Shown here piece after piece: positions 18,231 through 26,327 of a stretch of 64,000 nt of DNA. Origin of the DNA: Solimonas sp047605265 (GTDB lineage: Bacteria > Pseudomonadota > Gammaproteobacteria > Nevskiales > Nevskiaceae); the NCBI GenBank assembly GCA_047605265.1, contig JASGFY010000009.1:7590-71589 (forward strand), read 5' to 3'. Position 1 is the first letter of the stretch, and the number at the start of each line of letters is the position of its first letter. The translations under genes and the position numbers were made by a program. The notes under the pieces were generated by a model. That model was not told the origin of the DNA and did not search any database. It was given only the letters and a program-made list of their open reading frames with translations.

Positions 18231-18716
18231 TCAGTTCCGTGGCGGCGGGATTTCGGCCTGCGGCGCGCCGTTGCCGCCCAGCAGCGGCGAAGGCTTGCCG
18301 CGGAACGCCCAGTCGGCCTGCGCGGCGAACACCAGGCGCTGCCGCTCGCAGGTTTCGAGCGTCGTGCGCACGTCGCCGATCAGGCCGCCGGCTTCACCGG
18401 TCAGATCGGCCGGCAGGGCGAGCAGACGTTGCTCGCGGTGATAGGCGTGCAGCGCCAGCCGGGCGAGCGTCACCGGCGCGAGGATGGCATGCACCATCCA
18501 GACCGACAGGCCGAGCGTGACCAGGGTTGCCGCGCCGGCGGCGCCGATCACCAGGTGCGGCGGCCAGCGATCGACGAAAAAAACCATGACGAGCGTCAGC
18601 ACGACCAGCGGCATCGAACAGGCGAACACCAGCACGCCGTACAGCTGGTCGACCAACAGATCGAACGGCAACAGCGTGCGCAGGCGACGATAGCGCTGGA
18701 GGGGCAACGTATGCAT
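18231..18716 (-). CDS. Two-helix membrane protein with HAMP-like region, function unknown
   Basis: A 161-residue protein with two hydrophobic helices (LYGVLVFACSMPLVVLTLVM and LVIGAAGAATLVTLGLSVWM). Between the second helix and the charged C-terminal half lies VHAILAPVTLARLALHAYHR, a Pro-marked linker like the start of a HAMP domain. A short helical tail and a Pro-rich end follow. No output domain is attached. It could be a truncated chemoreceptor or cyclase, or a small stand-alone protein. It is divergent from the PSCyt2 operon. Confidence 0.55.
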   Translation of the reverse strand: MHTLPLQRYRRLRTLLPFDLLVDQLYGVLVFACSMPLVVLTLVMVFFVDRWPPHLVIGAAGAATLVTLGLSVWMVHAILAPVTLARLALHAYHREQRLLALPADLTGEAGGLIGDVRTTLETCERQRLVFAAQADWAFRGKPSPLLGGNGAPQAEIPPPRN

Positions 18717-18888
18717 GCCGCACAGACTAGCGGCGGTGTCGCGACGCGCAGTGCCTGTCGCGCCGAACGGCTGGAAATCGCCGGATCAACGCCAGTCCGC
18801 GACGCCAGCCTCGCGGACCGGACGCGGCCAGTGCATGGGCGCGGTGGATGTCCGGCGGCGGCTCATTCGCAACAGCGTTGTCGGGAGG

Positions 18889-18906
18889 CTGTCCCGTTCG
18901 GGACAG
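18889..18906. promoter_or_regulatory. Perfect 18-bp palindrome, candidate enhancer-binding-protein site
   Basis: CTGTCCCG-TT-CGGGACAG reads identically on both strands. It lies about 140 bp upstream of the predicted sigma-54 promoter, within the usual range for an activator site. The activator is not encoded next to it. Confidence 0.55.
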
Positions 18907-19037
18907 AGCGCTTCGCCGCCGTCGGTCGCGGACGCTGGCCGGCGTCGGCGCGACGATGTTCTTAAAGCATTGAGGATCAATGTCTTGTCGCTGGCCTGCG
19001 GGCCGTGGACGAGGCATTCGCGCGCGGCTCGCGGCGC

Positions 19038-19053
19038 TGGCACAGCGGCTGCT
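19038..19053 (+). promoter_or_regulatory. Sigma-54 (-24/-12) promoter of the PSCyt2/DUF1501 operon
   Basis: TGGCACAGCGGCTGCT matches the consensus TGGCACG-N4-TTGCW with the required GG-N10-GC spacing. Transcription would start near 19064, leaving a 66-base leader before the GTG at 19130. Confidence 0.65.
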
Positions 19054-19129
19054 ATGTCCAGTGTTCGCGAAAGTGGTTGCGAAACCCGAATTCCAGTCAA
19101 CAGCTTTGGTTCCCTGCAGGGAGACATCA

Positions 19130-21490
19130 GTGAAAAAGGCGGCGATCTTCGTCCTTGCGTTTTCTTTATCGGCGGCGTCGGCGTTCGCCGCGGACGATTC
19201 CGCGGACGGCAAGGCGTCTGACGGCGCGCAGCCGGCGGCCGACAAGACGGCCACGGCGGCGTTGCCGGCCGCGCCGGCCCGCCGGAAGGTGGCGCCGCTG
19301 TGGTCGTACCAGCCGGTCAGCGCGCCGGCGGTGCCGGCGACGCACCATGCGAAGTGGGTGCGCACGCCGATCGATGCCTTCGTCGCCGCCAAGCTGGAGG
19401 AAAACAAGCTCGAGCCGTCGGCCGATGCCGATCGCGCAACTTTCATCCGCCGCGCGACGCTCGACGTCTGGGGCGTGATCCCGACGCCGGATGAAGTGAA
19501 CGCCTTCGTCAAGGACAAGTCGCCGCAGGCCTACGAACATCTGGTGGACCGTCTGCTGGATTCGCCGCGCTACGGCGAGCGTCAGGCGCGCCGCTGGCTC
19601 GACCTCGCGCGCTACGCCGACAGCACCGGCTTCCAGAACGACAACACACGGCCGAACATGTGGCGCTATCGCGACTACGTGATCAACGCCTTCAACAGCG
19701 ACAAGCCGTACGACCGCTTCATCGAGGAGCAGCTCGCCGGCGACGAGATCGCGCCCGACAACAAGGAGGCGCTGATCGCCACCGGCTTCCTCGCCGGCTA
19801 TCCGGACAACTACAACTCGCGCGACCTCGTGCAGCGCAAGTACCAGATCGCGACCGACATGACCGACACCGTCGGCGAGGTCTTCCTCGCCCAGACGGTC
19901 GGCTGCGCGCGCTGCCACGATCACAAGTTCGACAAGATCTCGGAAAAGGAATACTTCCAGCTGCAGGCGTTCTTTGCCAACACCGCCGAGTTCAACGACA
20001 TCCCGGCCGATATCGGGCCGCAGGAAACCGCGTACCGCGCGCAGGAAGCGAAGTGGGAGCAGGCGACTAGCGACATCCGCGCCAAGCGCAAGGCGGTCAT
20101 CGACTCCGTGCGCCCGGCGGCGATCAAGTACCAGAAGGAACGCTACCTGACGGACAGCCGCGAATCGCTGTTCAAGCCGGAAAGCGAATGGACGCCAGCC
20201 GATCGCTGGATCAACCACCGCTGGGAAAACGTCGTCGACGAGGAGGCCGATCTCGGCGGCTATCTGAAGGACACCGGCGAGAACCCCAAGAGCGCCGACT
20301 ACATCGCGGCGAATGCCGAGAAGTGGGCCGAGTACAAGAAGCTCACCGCGGATCTGAAGAAGTTCGACAACCTCAAGCCCGCCAAAGGCTCGGACACGAT
20401 CTCCGCGATGAAGGATCTCGGTCCGGACTCGCCGAAGTCGTACCTCTTCTTCACCGGCAACCACGAGCGTCCGCTCGACGAAGTGCAGCCGGCCTTCCCG
20501 GCGGCGATCGCGAACGGCGCAAAGCCGGACATCGTGCCGACGGCGACGAGCACCGGCCGCCGCACCGCGCTGGCGAAATGGATCGCGAGCGCCGACAACC
20601 CGCTCACCGCCCGCGTCTTTGTCAACCGCGTCTGGGCTCAGTATTTCGGTGAGGGCATCGTCCGCACCGTCAGCGACTTCGGCAAGGCCGGCGAGCGGCC
20701 GACGCATCCGGAACTGCTCGACTATCTCGCCAGCACCTTCGTGCAGGACGGCTGGAGCGTCAAGAAACTGCACCGCAGGATTCTGCTGTCGAGCGTCTAC
20801 CGCCAGGCTTCGACGTACCGCCCCGAGGTCGCGCAGGCCGATCCGGACGGCAAGCTGCTCGCCGTCTTCCCGCGTCGCCGTCTCGACGCCGAGCAGATCC
20901 GCGATTCGCTGCTTGTCGCGTCTGGCGATCTCGAAGATCAGCTCGGCGGTCCGAGCGTGTTCCCGCCGGTGCCGAAGGATCTCAACGCCGGCCAGTTCTG
21001 GAAGGTCTCGAAGGACAAGGACGACTTCGACCGTCGCAGCCTCTACATCTTCACGCGGCGCAGCGTCGCGTATCCGCTGCTCGCGACCTTCGACATGGCT
21101 TCGCCGCAGCAGGCGCACAGCAAGCGCGACGTCACGACCACGCCGCTGCAGGCGCTGACGCTGGTCAACAGCGACATCGTCTTCTCGTGGTCGCAGGATC
21201 TCGCCGGCCGCGTGATCCGCGAGGCGGGGCCCAAGGAATCGGCGCAGCTCGACCGGCTCTACGAGATTCTGTTCGCCCGCAAGCCGGACAAGCAGGAGAA
21301 AGCCGCGCTCGTCGCCTTCATTGACAGCCATCAGCAGACCATCAAGGCAAAGGCCGCCGACGGCAAGCTCGAAATCGCGCTGCCGACCGGCGTGACCGTG
21401 GCGCAGGCGGGCGATCCGATCCGTGCCTCCGCTTTCGTCGATCTCGTCCACACGGTCGCGAATTCGAACAACTTCACGTACCGCTTCTGA
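19130..21490 (+). CDS. PSCyt2 (DUF1549)/PSD1 (DUF1553) domain protein, exported, heme-motif containing
   Basis: A 786-residue protein beginning VKKAAIFVLAFSLSAASAFA, a clear Sec signal peptide; the GTG start is supported by GGGAG 6 bases upstream and by this signal. Residues about 75-290 match DUF1549/PSCyt2 (WVRTPIDAFVAAKLEENKLE, ARRWLDLARYADSTGFQNDN) and include a CxxCH heme-attachment motif, GCARCHDHKFD (about residue 259). Residues about 470-740 match DUF1553/PSD1 (VNRVWAQYFGEGIVRTVSDF, then RRRLDAEQIRDSLL). These domains are best known from Planctomycetes, where their role is unknown. The usual N-terminal PSCyt1 cytochrome domain is missing here; separate cytochrome genes in the same operon may replace it. 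Confidence 0.85.
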   Translation: MKKAAIFVLAFSLSAASAFAADDSADGKASDGAQPAADKTATAALPAAPARRKVAPLWSYQPVSAPAVPATHHAKWVRTPIDAFVAAKLEENKLEPSADADRATFIRRATLDVWGVIPTPDEVNAFVKDKSPQAYEHLVDRLLDSPRYGERQARRWLDLARYADSTGFQNDNTRPNMWRYRDYVINAFNSDKPYDRFIEEQLAGDEIAPDNKEALIATGFLAGYPDNYNSRDLVQRKYQIATDMTDTVGEVFLAQTVGCARCHDHKFDKISEKEYFQLQAFFANTAEFNDIPADIGPQETAYRAQEAKWEQATSDIRAKRKAVIDSVRPAAIKYQKERYLTDSRESLFKPESEWTPADRWINHRWENVVDEEADLGGYLKDTGENPKSADYIAANAEKWAEYKKLTADLKKFDNLKPAKGSDTISAMKDLGPDSPKSYLFFTGNHERPLDEVQPAFPAAIANGAKPDIVPTATSTGRRTALAKWIASADNPLTARVFVNRVWAQYFGEGIVRTVSDFGKAGERPTHPELLDYLASTFVQDGWSVKKLHRRILLSSVYRQASTYRPEVAQADPDGKLLAVFPRRRLDAEQIRDSLLVASGDLEDQLGGPSVFPPVPKDLNAGQFWKVSKDKDDFDRRSLYIFTRRSVAYPLLATFDMASPQQAHSKRDVTTTPLQALTLVNSDIVFSWSQDLAGRVIREAGPKESAQLDRLYEILFARKPDKQEKAALVAFIDSHQQTIKAKAADGKLEIALPTGVTVAQAGDPIRASAFVDLVHTVANSNNFTYRF

Positions 21491-21532
21491 ACCAACACCC
21501 GCAAGCCCAGCAAAACAAGCCAAGGAAATTCC

Positions 21533-22984
21533 ATGTGCGATCATCCTCATTCCCGTCGTGATTTTCTGCGCTATGCGGGCCTCGGCCTCGGCAGCGCCTT
21601 CGTCGGCAGCGCGCTGACCGGCGGCGGTTTCCTGGTGGCCCCGGCGTATGCCGATACGCCCGCCCTCGACCCGCTGGCGCCCAAGCCCACCCACTTCCCG
21701 GCCAAGGTGAAGTCGGTGATCTGGCTGCACATGGACGGCGCGCCGTCGACGCTCGATCTGTACGACTACAAGCCGCAGCTCGTGAAGCTGAACGGCCAGG
21801 AAGTGCCGGAGTCTTTCCTCAAGGGCATCAAGACCAGCACGCAGGGCGGCGTCGGCAAGCTCTTCGCTTCGAACCGCACCTGGAAGCAGTATGGCGAAAG
21901 CGGCGCGTGGTTTTCGGATCTCCTACCGAATCTCGCCGAGCATGCCGACAAGCTCGCCTTCATCAAGTCGAGCACGACGATCGGCGCGACGCACGACATC
22001 TCGATCCTCAAGCTCAACACCGGCGACCTCAACCCGGGCCGTCCGACGCTTGGCGCCTGGGTGACCTACGCGCTCGGCTCGGCGAACCCCGATCTGCCGC
22101 CGTACGTTGTGCTCTACAGCGGCGGCAAAGAGCCGAGCGGTGGTTCCGTGAACTGGAGCTCGGGCTTCCTGCCGGCGGTGTATCAGGGCGTGGCGTTCCG
22201 GCCCGGTCCGTCGCCGATCCTGCATCTCGCCCGTCCCGAGCTGATCGCCGAGCAGCAGCAGCGCGATAACCTCGATCTGCTCCGCACGCTGAACCAGCAG
22301 TCCGATGCGCGCTATCCGAACGACTCCGAGCTGCGCGCGCGCGCCAACTCGTATGAACTGGCCTACCGCATGGAATCGGCGGCGCCGGAGGCGGTCGACT
22401 TCAGCAAGGAAACCGAAGCGACCAAGGAGCTCTACGGCCTCAACGACGAGGTGACGAAGGATTACGGCACCAACATGCTGCGTGCTCGCCGCTTGGTCGA
22501 GCGAGGTGTGCGCTTCATTCAGGTGGTTTCCGGGCCTGTCGACGTCAACGGCGACAGCCGCAACTGGGATGCGCACCAGGATCTTGAAGAAAACCATGGC
22601 ATTCATGCGCGCCGCGTCGACAAGCCGATCGCGGGGTTGCTGACCGACCTGAAGCAGCGCGGCCTGCTCGACTCGACGCTGGTGGTGTGGACCTCCGAGT
22701 TCTCGCGTACCTCGTACGGCCAGAGCGGTACCGGCCGCGATCACAATCCGTGGGGCTACACGCAGTGGCTCGCGGGCGGCGGTGTCAAGGCGGGCACCAC
22801 CTTCGGCGAAACCGACGAAATCGGCTTGCAGGCGCTCGGCAAGAAGGTCGATACCTACGACCTGCACGCGACCGCGCTGCAACTGCTCGGCCTCGATCAC
22901 CTCAAGACGATCTATCAGCACAACGGCCGCGCCGAGAGGCCGACCGTCGTCTACGGCGAAGTCGTGAAGGAACTGCTGGCCTGA
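21533..22984 (+). CDS. DUF1501 (sulfatase/phosphatase-like) protein with TAT signal
   Basis: A 483-residue exported protein. SRRDFLRYAGLGLGSAFVGS is a twin-arginine signal, implying folding and cofactor loading in the cytoplasm. KSVIWLHMDGAPSTLDLYDY (about residue 60) matches the start of DUF1501, a family in the alkaline-phosphatase/sulfatase fold. LVVWTSEFSRTSYGQSGTGR and GRDHNPWGYTQWLAGGGVKA carry conserved metal-ligand-like Asp/His residues. DUF1501 genes nearly always pair with PSCyt2/PSD1 genes, as here, 42 bases downstream. The reaction is unknown; an outer-surface or periplasmic complex with the upstream product is likely. Confidence 0.87.
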   Translation: MCDHPHSRRDFLRYAGLGLGSAFVGSALTGGGFLVAPAYADTPALDPLAPKPTHFPAKVKSVIWLHMDGAPSTLDLYDYKPQLVKLNGQEVPESFLKGIKTSTQGGVGKLFASNRTWKQYGESGAWFSDLLPNLAEHADKLAFIKSSTTIGATHDISILKLNTGDLNPGRPTLGAWVTYALGSANPDLPPYVVLYSGGKEPSGGSVNWSSGFLPAVYQGVAFRPGPSPILHLARPELIAEQQQRDNLDLLRTLNQQSDARYPNDSELRARANSYELAYRMESAAPEAVDFSKETEATKELYGLNDEVTKDYGTNMLRARRLVERGVRFIQVVSGPVDVNGDSRNWDAHQDLEENHGIHARRVDKPIAGLLTDLKQRGLLDSTLVVWTSEFSRTSYGQSGTGRDHNPWGYTQWLAGGGVKAGTTFGETDEIGLQALGKKVDTYDLHATALQLLGLDHLKTIYQHNGRAERPTVVYGEVVKELLA

Positions 22985-22990
22985 TCGACG

Positions 22991-23380
22991 ATGCGACGAA
23001 TGATGGTGGCGCTGATCGCGCTGGCGATCGGCGGGGTAGCGTTCGCGGATATCGACCTCAGCGATTTCGATGACGACCTGATGCAAGGCATGGACGATGC
23101 GGTGAAGTCTTTCGAGCCGAACCTCGCGGCGAAGAACGGCGCCGGCGCGCTTGAGGACGCTGCGATACTGCGCGACGGTTACGTATGGACCGAGCAGTAC
23201 TTCGCGGCGAAGGGCGGCACCGACGACGCCGTGCGGATCGCCAAGCAGGGCCTGGATCTGATCGACCAGGCCGTTGCGGCGACGAAGGCGCAGGACTTTG
23301 ACGCGGCCGCGACCAGCGCGCGCGCCGCGGCGAAGACCTGCCGCAGCTGCCATGACCTGTACAAGCCGTTGACGAAATGA
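22991..23380 (+). CDS. Small c-type cytochrome, C-terminal CxxCH
   Basis: A 129-residue protein with a signal peptide (MVALIALAIGGVAFA). Its helical body resembles the cytochrome c' four-helix fold: the single heme motif CRSCHDLY is near the C-terminus, as in cytochromes c'. It begins 6 bases after the DUF1501 stop, so it is translationally linked. It probably shuttles electrons in the periplasm to or from the upstream proteins. Confidence 0.78.
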   Translation: MRRMMVALIALAIGGVAFADIDLSDFDDDLMQGMDDAVKSFEPNLAAKNGAGALEDAAILRDGYVWTEQYFAAKGGTDDAVRIAKQGLDLIDQAVAATKAQDFDAAATSARAAAKTCRSCHDLYKPLTK

Positions 23381-23397
23381 GCGCCGGGAGAAGGCGA

Positions 23398-24024
23398 ATG
23401 AAGGTATCGGAAAAGATCATGGGAAGCATCGGCAGCCTGCGCGCAGGCGTGCGAGCGGCCGCCCTCGGGTTCGGCGTCGCGGCCGGCGCGATCGCCGTTC
23501 CGGCGCTCGCGGCCTTGTCGGCCGGCGATCGTGCGCCGTCGTTCACCGCGCAGGCTTCGCTGGCCGGCAAGGCGTTCGGCTATTCGCTGAGCGATGCGCT
23601 GAAGAAAGGGCCGGTCGTCGTCTACTTCTATCCGTCGGCCTATACCGGCGGCTGCAACATACAGGCGCATACGTTCGCGACGAACCTCGACAAGTTCACG
23701 GCCGCCGGCGCGAGCGTCATCGGCGTCTCGCTCGATAGCATCGAACGGCTCAACGATTTCTCGGCCGATCCGAACTACTGCGCCGGCAAGCTCGCGGTGG
23801 CGTCCGACGCGGACGGCAGCATCGCCAAGCGCTACGCGCTGAACATCCGCGACGCGGAGCCGGGCCGCAAGGACACGCGCGGCGTCGAGATCGGCCACGG
23901 CTTCGCGGAGCGTACGACCTTCGTCGTCACGCCCGACGGCAAGATCGCCGCCGTGATCGGCGGGCTTTCCGCGCCGGACAACGTCGCGGCATCGCTCGAC
24001 GCCGTGCAGAAGCTGTCGCACTAG
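23398..24024 (+). CDS. Exported peroxiredoxin (AhpC/TSA family)
   Basis: A 208-residue thioredoxin-fold peroxidase. FYPSAYTGGCNIQAHTF carries the PxxxTxxC active-site motif with the peroxidatic Cys; GKLAVASDADGSIAKRYAL and TTFVVTPDGKIAAVI are standard peroxiredoxin segments. A second Cys in DPNYCAGKL could be resolving. A hydrophobic stretch near residues 15-40 with AVPALA suggests export, unusual for this family. I took the ATG at 23398, which follows GGGAGAAGG; an ATG overlapping the previous stop (23377) is an alternative. A periplasmic peroxidase among cytochromes implies removal of peroxide made or met by the system. Confidence 0.82.
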   Translation: MKVSEKIMGSIGSLRAGVRAAALGFGVAAGAIAVPALAALSAGDRAPSFTAQASLAGKAFGYSLSDALKKGPVVVYFYPSAYTGGCNIQAHTFATNLDKFTAAGASVIGVSLDSIERLNDFSADPNYCAGKLAVASDADGSIAKRYALNIRDAEPGRKDTRGVEIGHGFAERTTFVVTPDGKIAAVIGGLSAPDNVAASLDAVQKLSH

Positions 24025-24039
24025 GGGCCACTGAACACA

Positions 24040-24768
24040 ATGTCTTTGCCGCCGCGCGACGCCGCACCGTTTCACAAGGCGAAAGTCTGGGACCTGCCGT
24101 TGCGCCTGTTCCACTGGCTGCTCGTGCTTGCGGTGCTCGTCGCCTACGTCACCGGCGAGTGGGGCGGCGCCGAGTATGCCGACTGGCATGCGCGCAGCGG
24201 CGAGGCGATTCTCGGCCTGCTGGTGTTTCGCCTGCTGTGGGGCTTCATCGGGCCCGAGACGGCGCGCTTCGCAAGCTTCTGGCCGACGCCGGCGCGGCTG
24301 CGCGCGTACTTCGCGAAGCGCTGGCAAGGGGCGGGCCACAATCCGCTCGGCGCGTTCGCGGTGATCGCGCTGCTCGGCGTGCTCGCCGCGCAGGTCGGCA
24401 CGGGGCTGTTCGCCAACGACGACATCGCCTTCACCGGCCCGCTCGCCAGCCTCGTCAGCAAGGCGCGCAGCGATGCGCTGAGCGGCTGGCACCAGCGGCT
24501 GTTCTACGCGCTCGCCGCGCTCGTGCTGCTGCACGTCGCCGCCATCGCGTTTTACGAGGTTTTCCTGAAAAAGCGGCTGGTGCTGCCGATGCTGAGTGGC
24601 CGCAAGGCGCTGTCCGCCGTGATCGTCGCGCCGCGGCTCGCGCGGCGGCCGCTCGCGCTCGTGATCGCCGTGCTTGCCGCCGGCGTGGCCGTGTGGGTCG
24701 TGGTCGGCGGCATCCGTGCGCCGGACGCAATCGCCGCGCCGCCGCCTGCCGCGACGCCGGCCTGGTGA
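24040..24768 (+). CDS. Cytochrome b561-type membrane protein
   Basis: A 242-residue di-heme cytochrome b. WDLPLRLFHWLLVLAVLVAY supplies the first heme His in the classic W(D)xxxRxxHW motif. YADWHARSGEAILGLLVFRL, SGWHQRLFYALAALVLLHVA and AIAFYEVF supply further His ligands. A fifth helix near the end (VIAVLAAGVAVWVVVGGI) is followed by an Ala/Pro tail. It would link the quinone pool to the periplasmic cytochromes encoded on either side. Confidence 0.87.
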   Translation: MSLPPRDAAPFHKAKVWDLPLRLFHWLLVLAVLVAYVTGEWGGAEYADWHARSGEAILGLLVFRLLWGFIGPETARFASFWPTPARLRAYFAKRWQGAGHNPLGAFAVIALLGVLAAQVGTGLFANDDIAFTGPLASLVSKARSDALSGWHQRLFYALAALVLLHVAAIAFYEVFLKKRLVLPMLSGRKALSAVIVAPRLARRPLALVIAVLAAGVAVWVVVGGIRAPDAIAAPPPAATPAW

Positions 24769-24815
24769 AGTTTTTTCCGTTGTTCCTCGTAGCCATTGCC
24801 ACGCACACATCACAG

Positions 24816-25274
24816 ATGAAGAAACAACTGACGATTCTTGCCGCGAGCCTGCTGTTGAGCGGCATCGCATCCGCCGACCAGATTTCCGACCAGATCCGCA
24901 TCCGCCAGTCCGCGTATTCGTTCATCGGCTGGAACTCCGGCCGCATCAAAGCTCAGCTCGATCATCCCGAGACCTACAACAAGGACCAGGTGGTCGCAGC
25001 CGCCAACGCGATCGCCGCGGTGGCCAACTCCGGTCTCGGCGCGCTCTATGGCCCCGGCACCGACAAGGGCACCGGCTGGAAGCCGACCAGGCTCAAGTCG
25101 GCGTTCTTCGAAAAGCAGGACGAGGCCGCGCAGATCGCAAAAGACTTCAACAAGGAAGCCAACGAGCTCGCGCGCGTCGCGGCGAGCGGCGGCGCCGCCG
25201 AAGTGAAGGTGCAGTTCGCCAAGCTCGGCGAGACCTGCAAGAGCTGCCACAACGATTTCCGCGAGCGCGAGTGA
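24816..25274 (+). CDS. Cytochrome c'
   Basis: A 152-residue periplasmic cytochrome with signal peptide KKQLTILAASLLLSGIASA. It is a four-helix protein whose heme motif CKSCHNDF lies close to the C-terminus, as in class II cytochromes c' (about 130 mature residues). Arg and aromatic residues in the first helix (IRIRQSAYSFIGWNSGRI) fit the family. Cytochromes c' bind NO or transfer electrons. It is the second such cytochrome in this operon. Confidence 0.87.
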   Translation: MKKQLTILAASLLLSGIASADQISDQIRIRQSAYSFIGWNSGRIKAQLDHPETYNKDQVVAAANAIAAVANSGLGALYGPGTDKGTGWKPTRLKSAFFEKQDEAAQIAKDFNKEANELARVAASGGAAEVKVQFAKLGETCKSCHNDFRERE

Positions 25275-25312
25275 GCGCCCGCTTTCGTTAACCGACACCT
25301 GGAGACATTGAA

Positions 25313-25735
25313 ATGAAATTCCCGAAGATCATCCCGCACGGTATCGCCGCTCTCGCGCTGTTGGGGCTTGTGCAGGCGGCGCACGCCGGCGACGTCAAGG
25401 TCACGCTCAGCGGCGACCAGGAAACGCCCGCGGTGCAGACCGCCGCGAAGGGTAGCGGCACGATCAGCGTCGGCGCCGACAAATCGGTCAGCGGCAGCAT
25501 CAAGACGACGGGCCTCACCGGCGCGACCGCCGGCCACATCCATGCCGGCGCCGTGGGCCAGAAGGGCGCGCCGGTGGTAAGCCTCACCAAGGTTTCCGAC
25601 GACGAGTGGGCGGTGCCGGCCGGCACGACGCTCAGCGACGCCGACTACGAAGCGTTCAAGGCCGGCAAGCTTTACGTGAACATTCACAGCGCCGCCAACA
25701 AGGGCGGCGAAATCCGCGGACAGATCGCGCCTTGA
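25313..25735 (+). CDS. CHRD-domain exported protein
   Basis: A 140-residue protein with signal peptide ending LVQAAHA and one CHRD domain (VKVTLSGDQETPAV start, AGHIHAGAVGQKGAPVV, YVNIHSAANKGGEIRGQI end). CHRD proteins are secreted immunoglobulin-like domains with conserved His; their function in bacteria is unknown. It is the last gene of the operon, with GGAG 8 bases before the ATG and a strong terminator about 80 bases after the stop. Confidence 0.85.
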   Translation: MKFPKIIPHGIAALALLGLVQAAHAGDVKVTLSGDQETPAVQTAAKGSGTISVGADKSVSGSIKTTGLTGATAGHIHAGAVGQKGAPVVSLTKVSDDEWAVPAGTTLSDADYEAFKAGKLYVNIHSAANKGGEIRGQIAP

Positions 25736-25812
25736 GGCGAACCCCGCGCGAGTGCGGGCGAGTCGCCGTGATGTGTGTGGAAAGGAGCGTCCGAGTCTGG
25801 CGCTCATCGCTT

Positions 25813-25861
25813 GCCGGTTGCGCATCGACTACTCGGGCGATGCGTCAACCGGCGCTTTTTT
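25813..25861 (+). terminator. Rho-independent terminator overlapping the cupin gene start
   Basis: GCCGGTTGCGCATCG pairs with CGATGCG-T-CAACCGGC through 15 base pairs with one bulged T and a 10-base loop, followed by GC and T6 at 25856-25861. It ends the cytochrome operon. It also covers the ATG and first codons of the downstream cupin gene. Confidence 0.75.
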
Positions 25862-26289
25862 GCGCCGCTGCGCTGTTCGTCTGCAGCGGCCTCGCGCGCG
25901 CCGCGGAACTCGACGCGCGCGCCGTCGAATTCCGGACGCCGGCGGACATCCACTGGGTCCGCAACGCCGCCGGCACGAGCGAGCAGGCGATTCTCCACGG
26001 CGATCCGTCGCAGCCCGGGCCGTACGTCATGCGGATCAAATGGCTGCCGGGCAATTTCAGCCGGCCGCATTTCCACAATGGCGACCGCTTCTTCACGGTG
26101 ATTTCCGGCACCTGGTGGGTCGGCACCGGCGCGCACTTCGATCCCGAGCGGACCGTGCCGATCCCGGCGGGCAGCTACGTCATTCACAAGGCCGGGCAGG
26201 TCCATTACGACGGCGCCAAGGACGAGGAAACCATCATCGAGGTGACCGGCTACGGTCCTTTGCAGACGACGCCGGCGGAGCAGCGATAA
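25840..26289 (+). CDS. Exported cupin-domain protein
   Basis: A 149-residue single-domain cupin. LPGNFSRPHFHNGDRFFTVI gives the His-x-His and downstream Glu-like metal motif of cupin motif 1, and HKAGQVHYDG motif 2. The Met at 25840 gives a good signal peptide (ALFCAAALFVCSGLARA), but this start lies inside the terminator hairpin and its ribosome-binding site is poor; an upstream in-frame ATG at 25771 would add 23 residues. The product is likely a periplasmic metal-dependent isomerase or binding protein; the reaction is unknown. Confidence 0.75.
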   Translation: MRQPALFCAAALFVCSGLARAAELDARAVEFRTPADIHWVRNAAGTSEQAILHGDPSQPGPYVMRIKWLPGNFSRPHFHNGDRFFTVISGTWWVGTGAHFDPERTVPIPAGSYVIHKAGQVHYDGAKDEETIIEVTGYGPLQTTPAEQR

Positions 26290-26327
26290 GCGGCGGACGG
26301 GCAGGGAATCGTCAGCCTTCATTCGCG

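Larger units (their letters stand above)
18717..19129. promoter_or_regulatory. 413-base divergent control region of the PSCyt2/DUF1501 operon
   Basis: No gene is recognisable here. The region contains the 18-bp palindrome at 18889-18906, an AT-rich stretch around 18960 (TTCTTAAAGCATTGAGGATC), and a sigma-54 promoter at 19038-19053. The arrangement of distal palindrome, possible bending region and -24/-12 promoter is that of an enhancer-dependent control region. Confidence 0.55.

Noticed and set aside
19166..21730. An 854-codon frame antisense to the PSCyt2/PSD1 gene
   Set aside because: Same kind of GC-driven shadow; the plus strand has a signal peptide and conserved domains.
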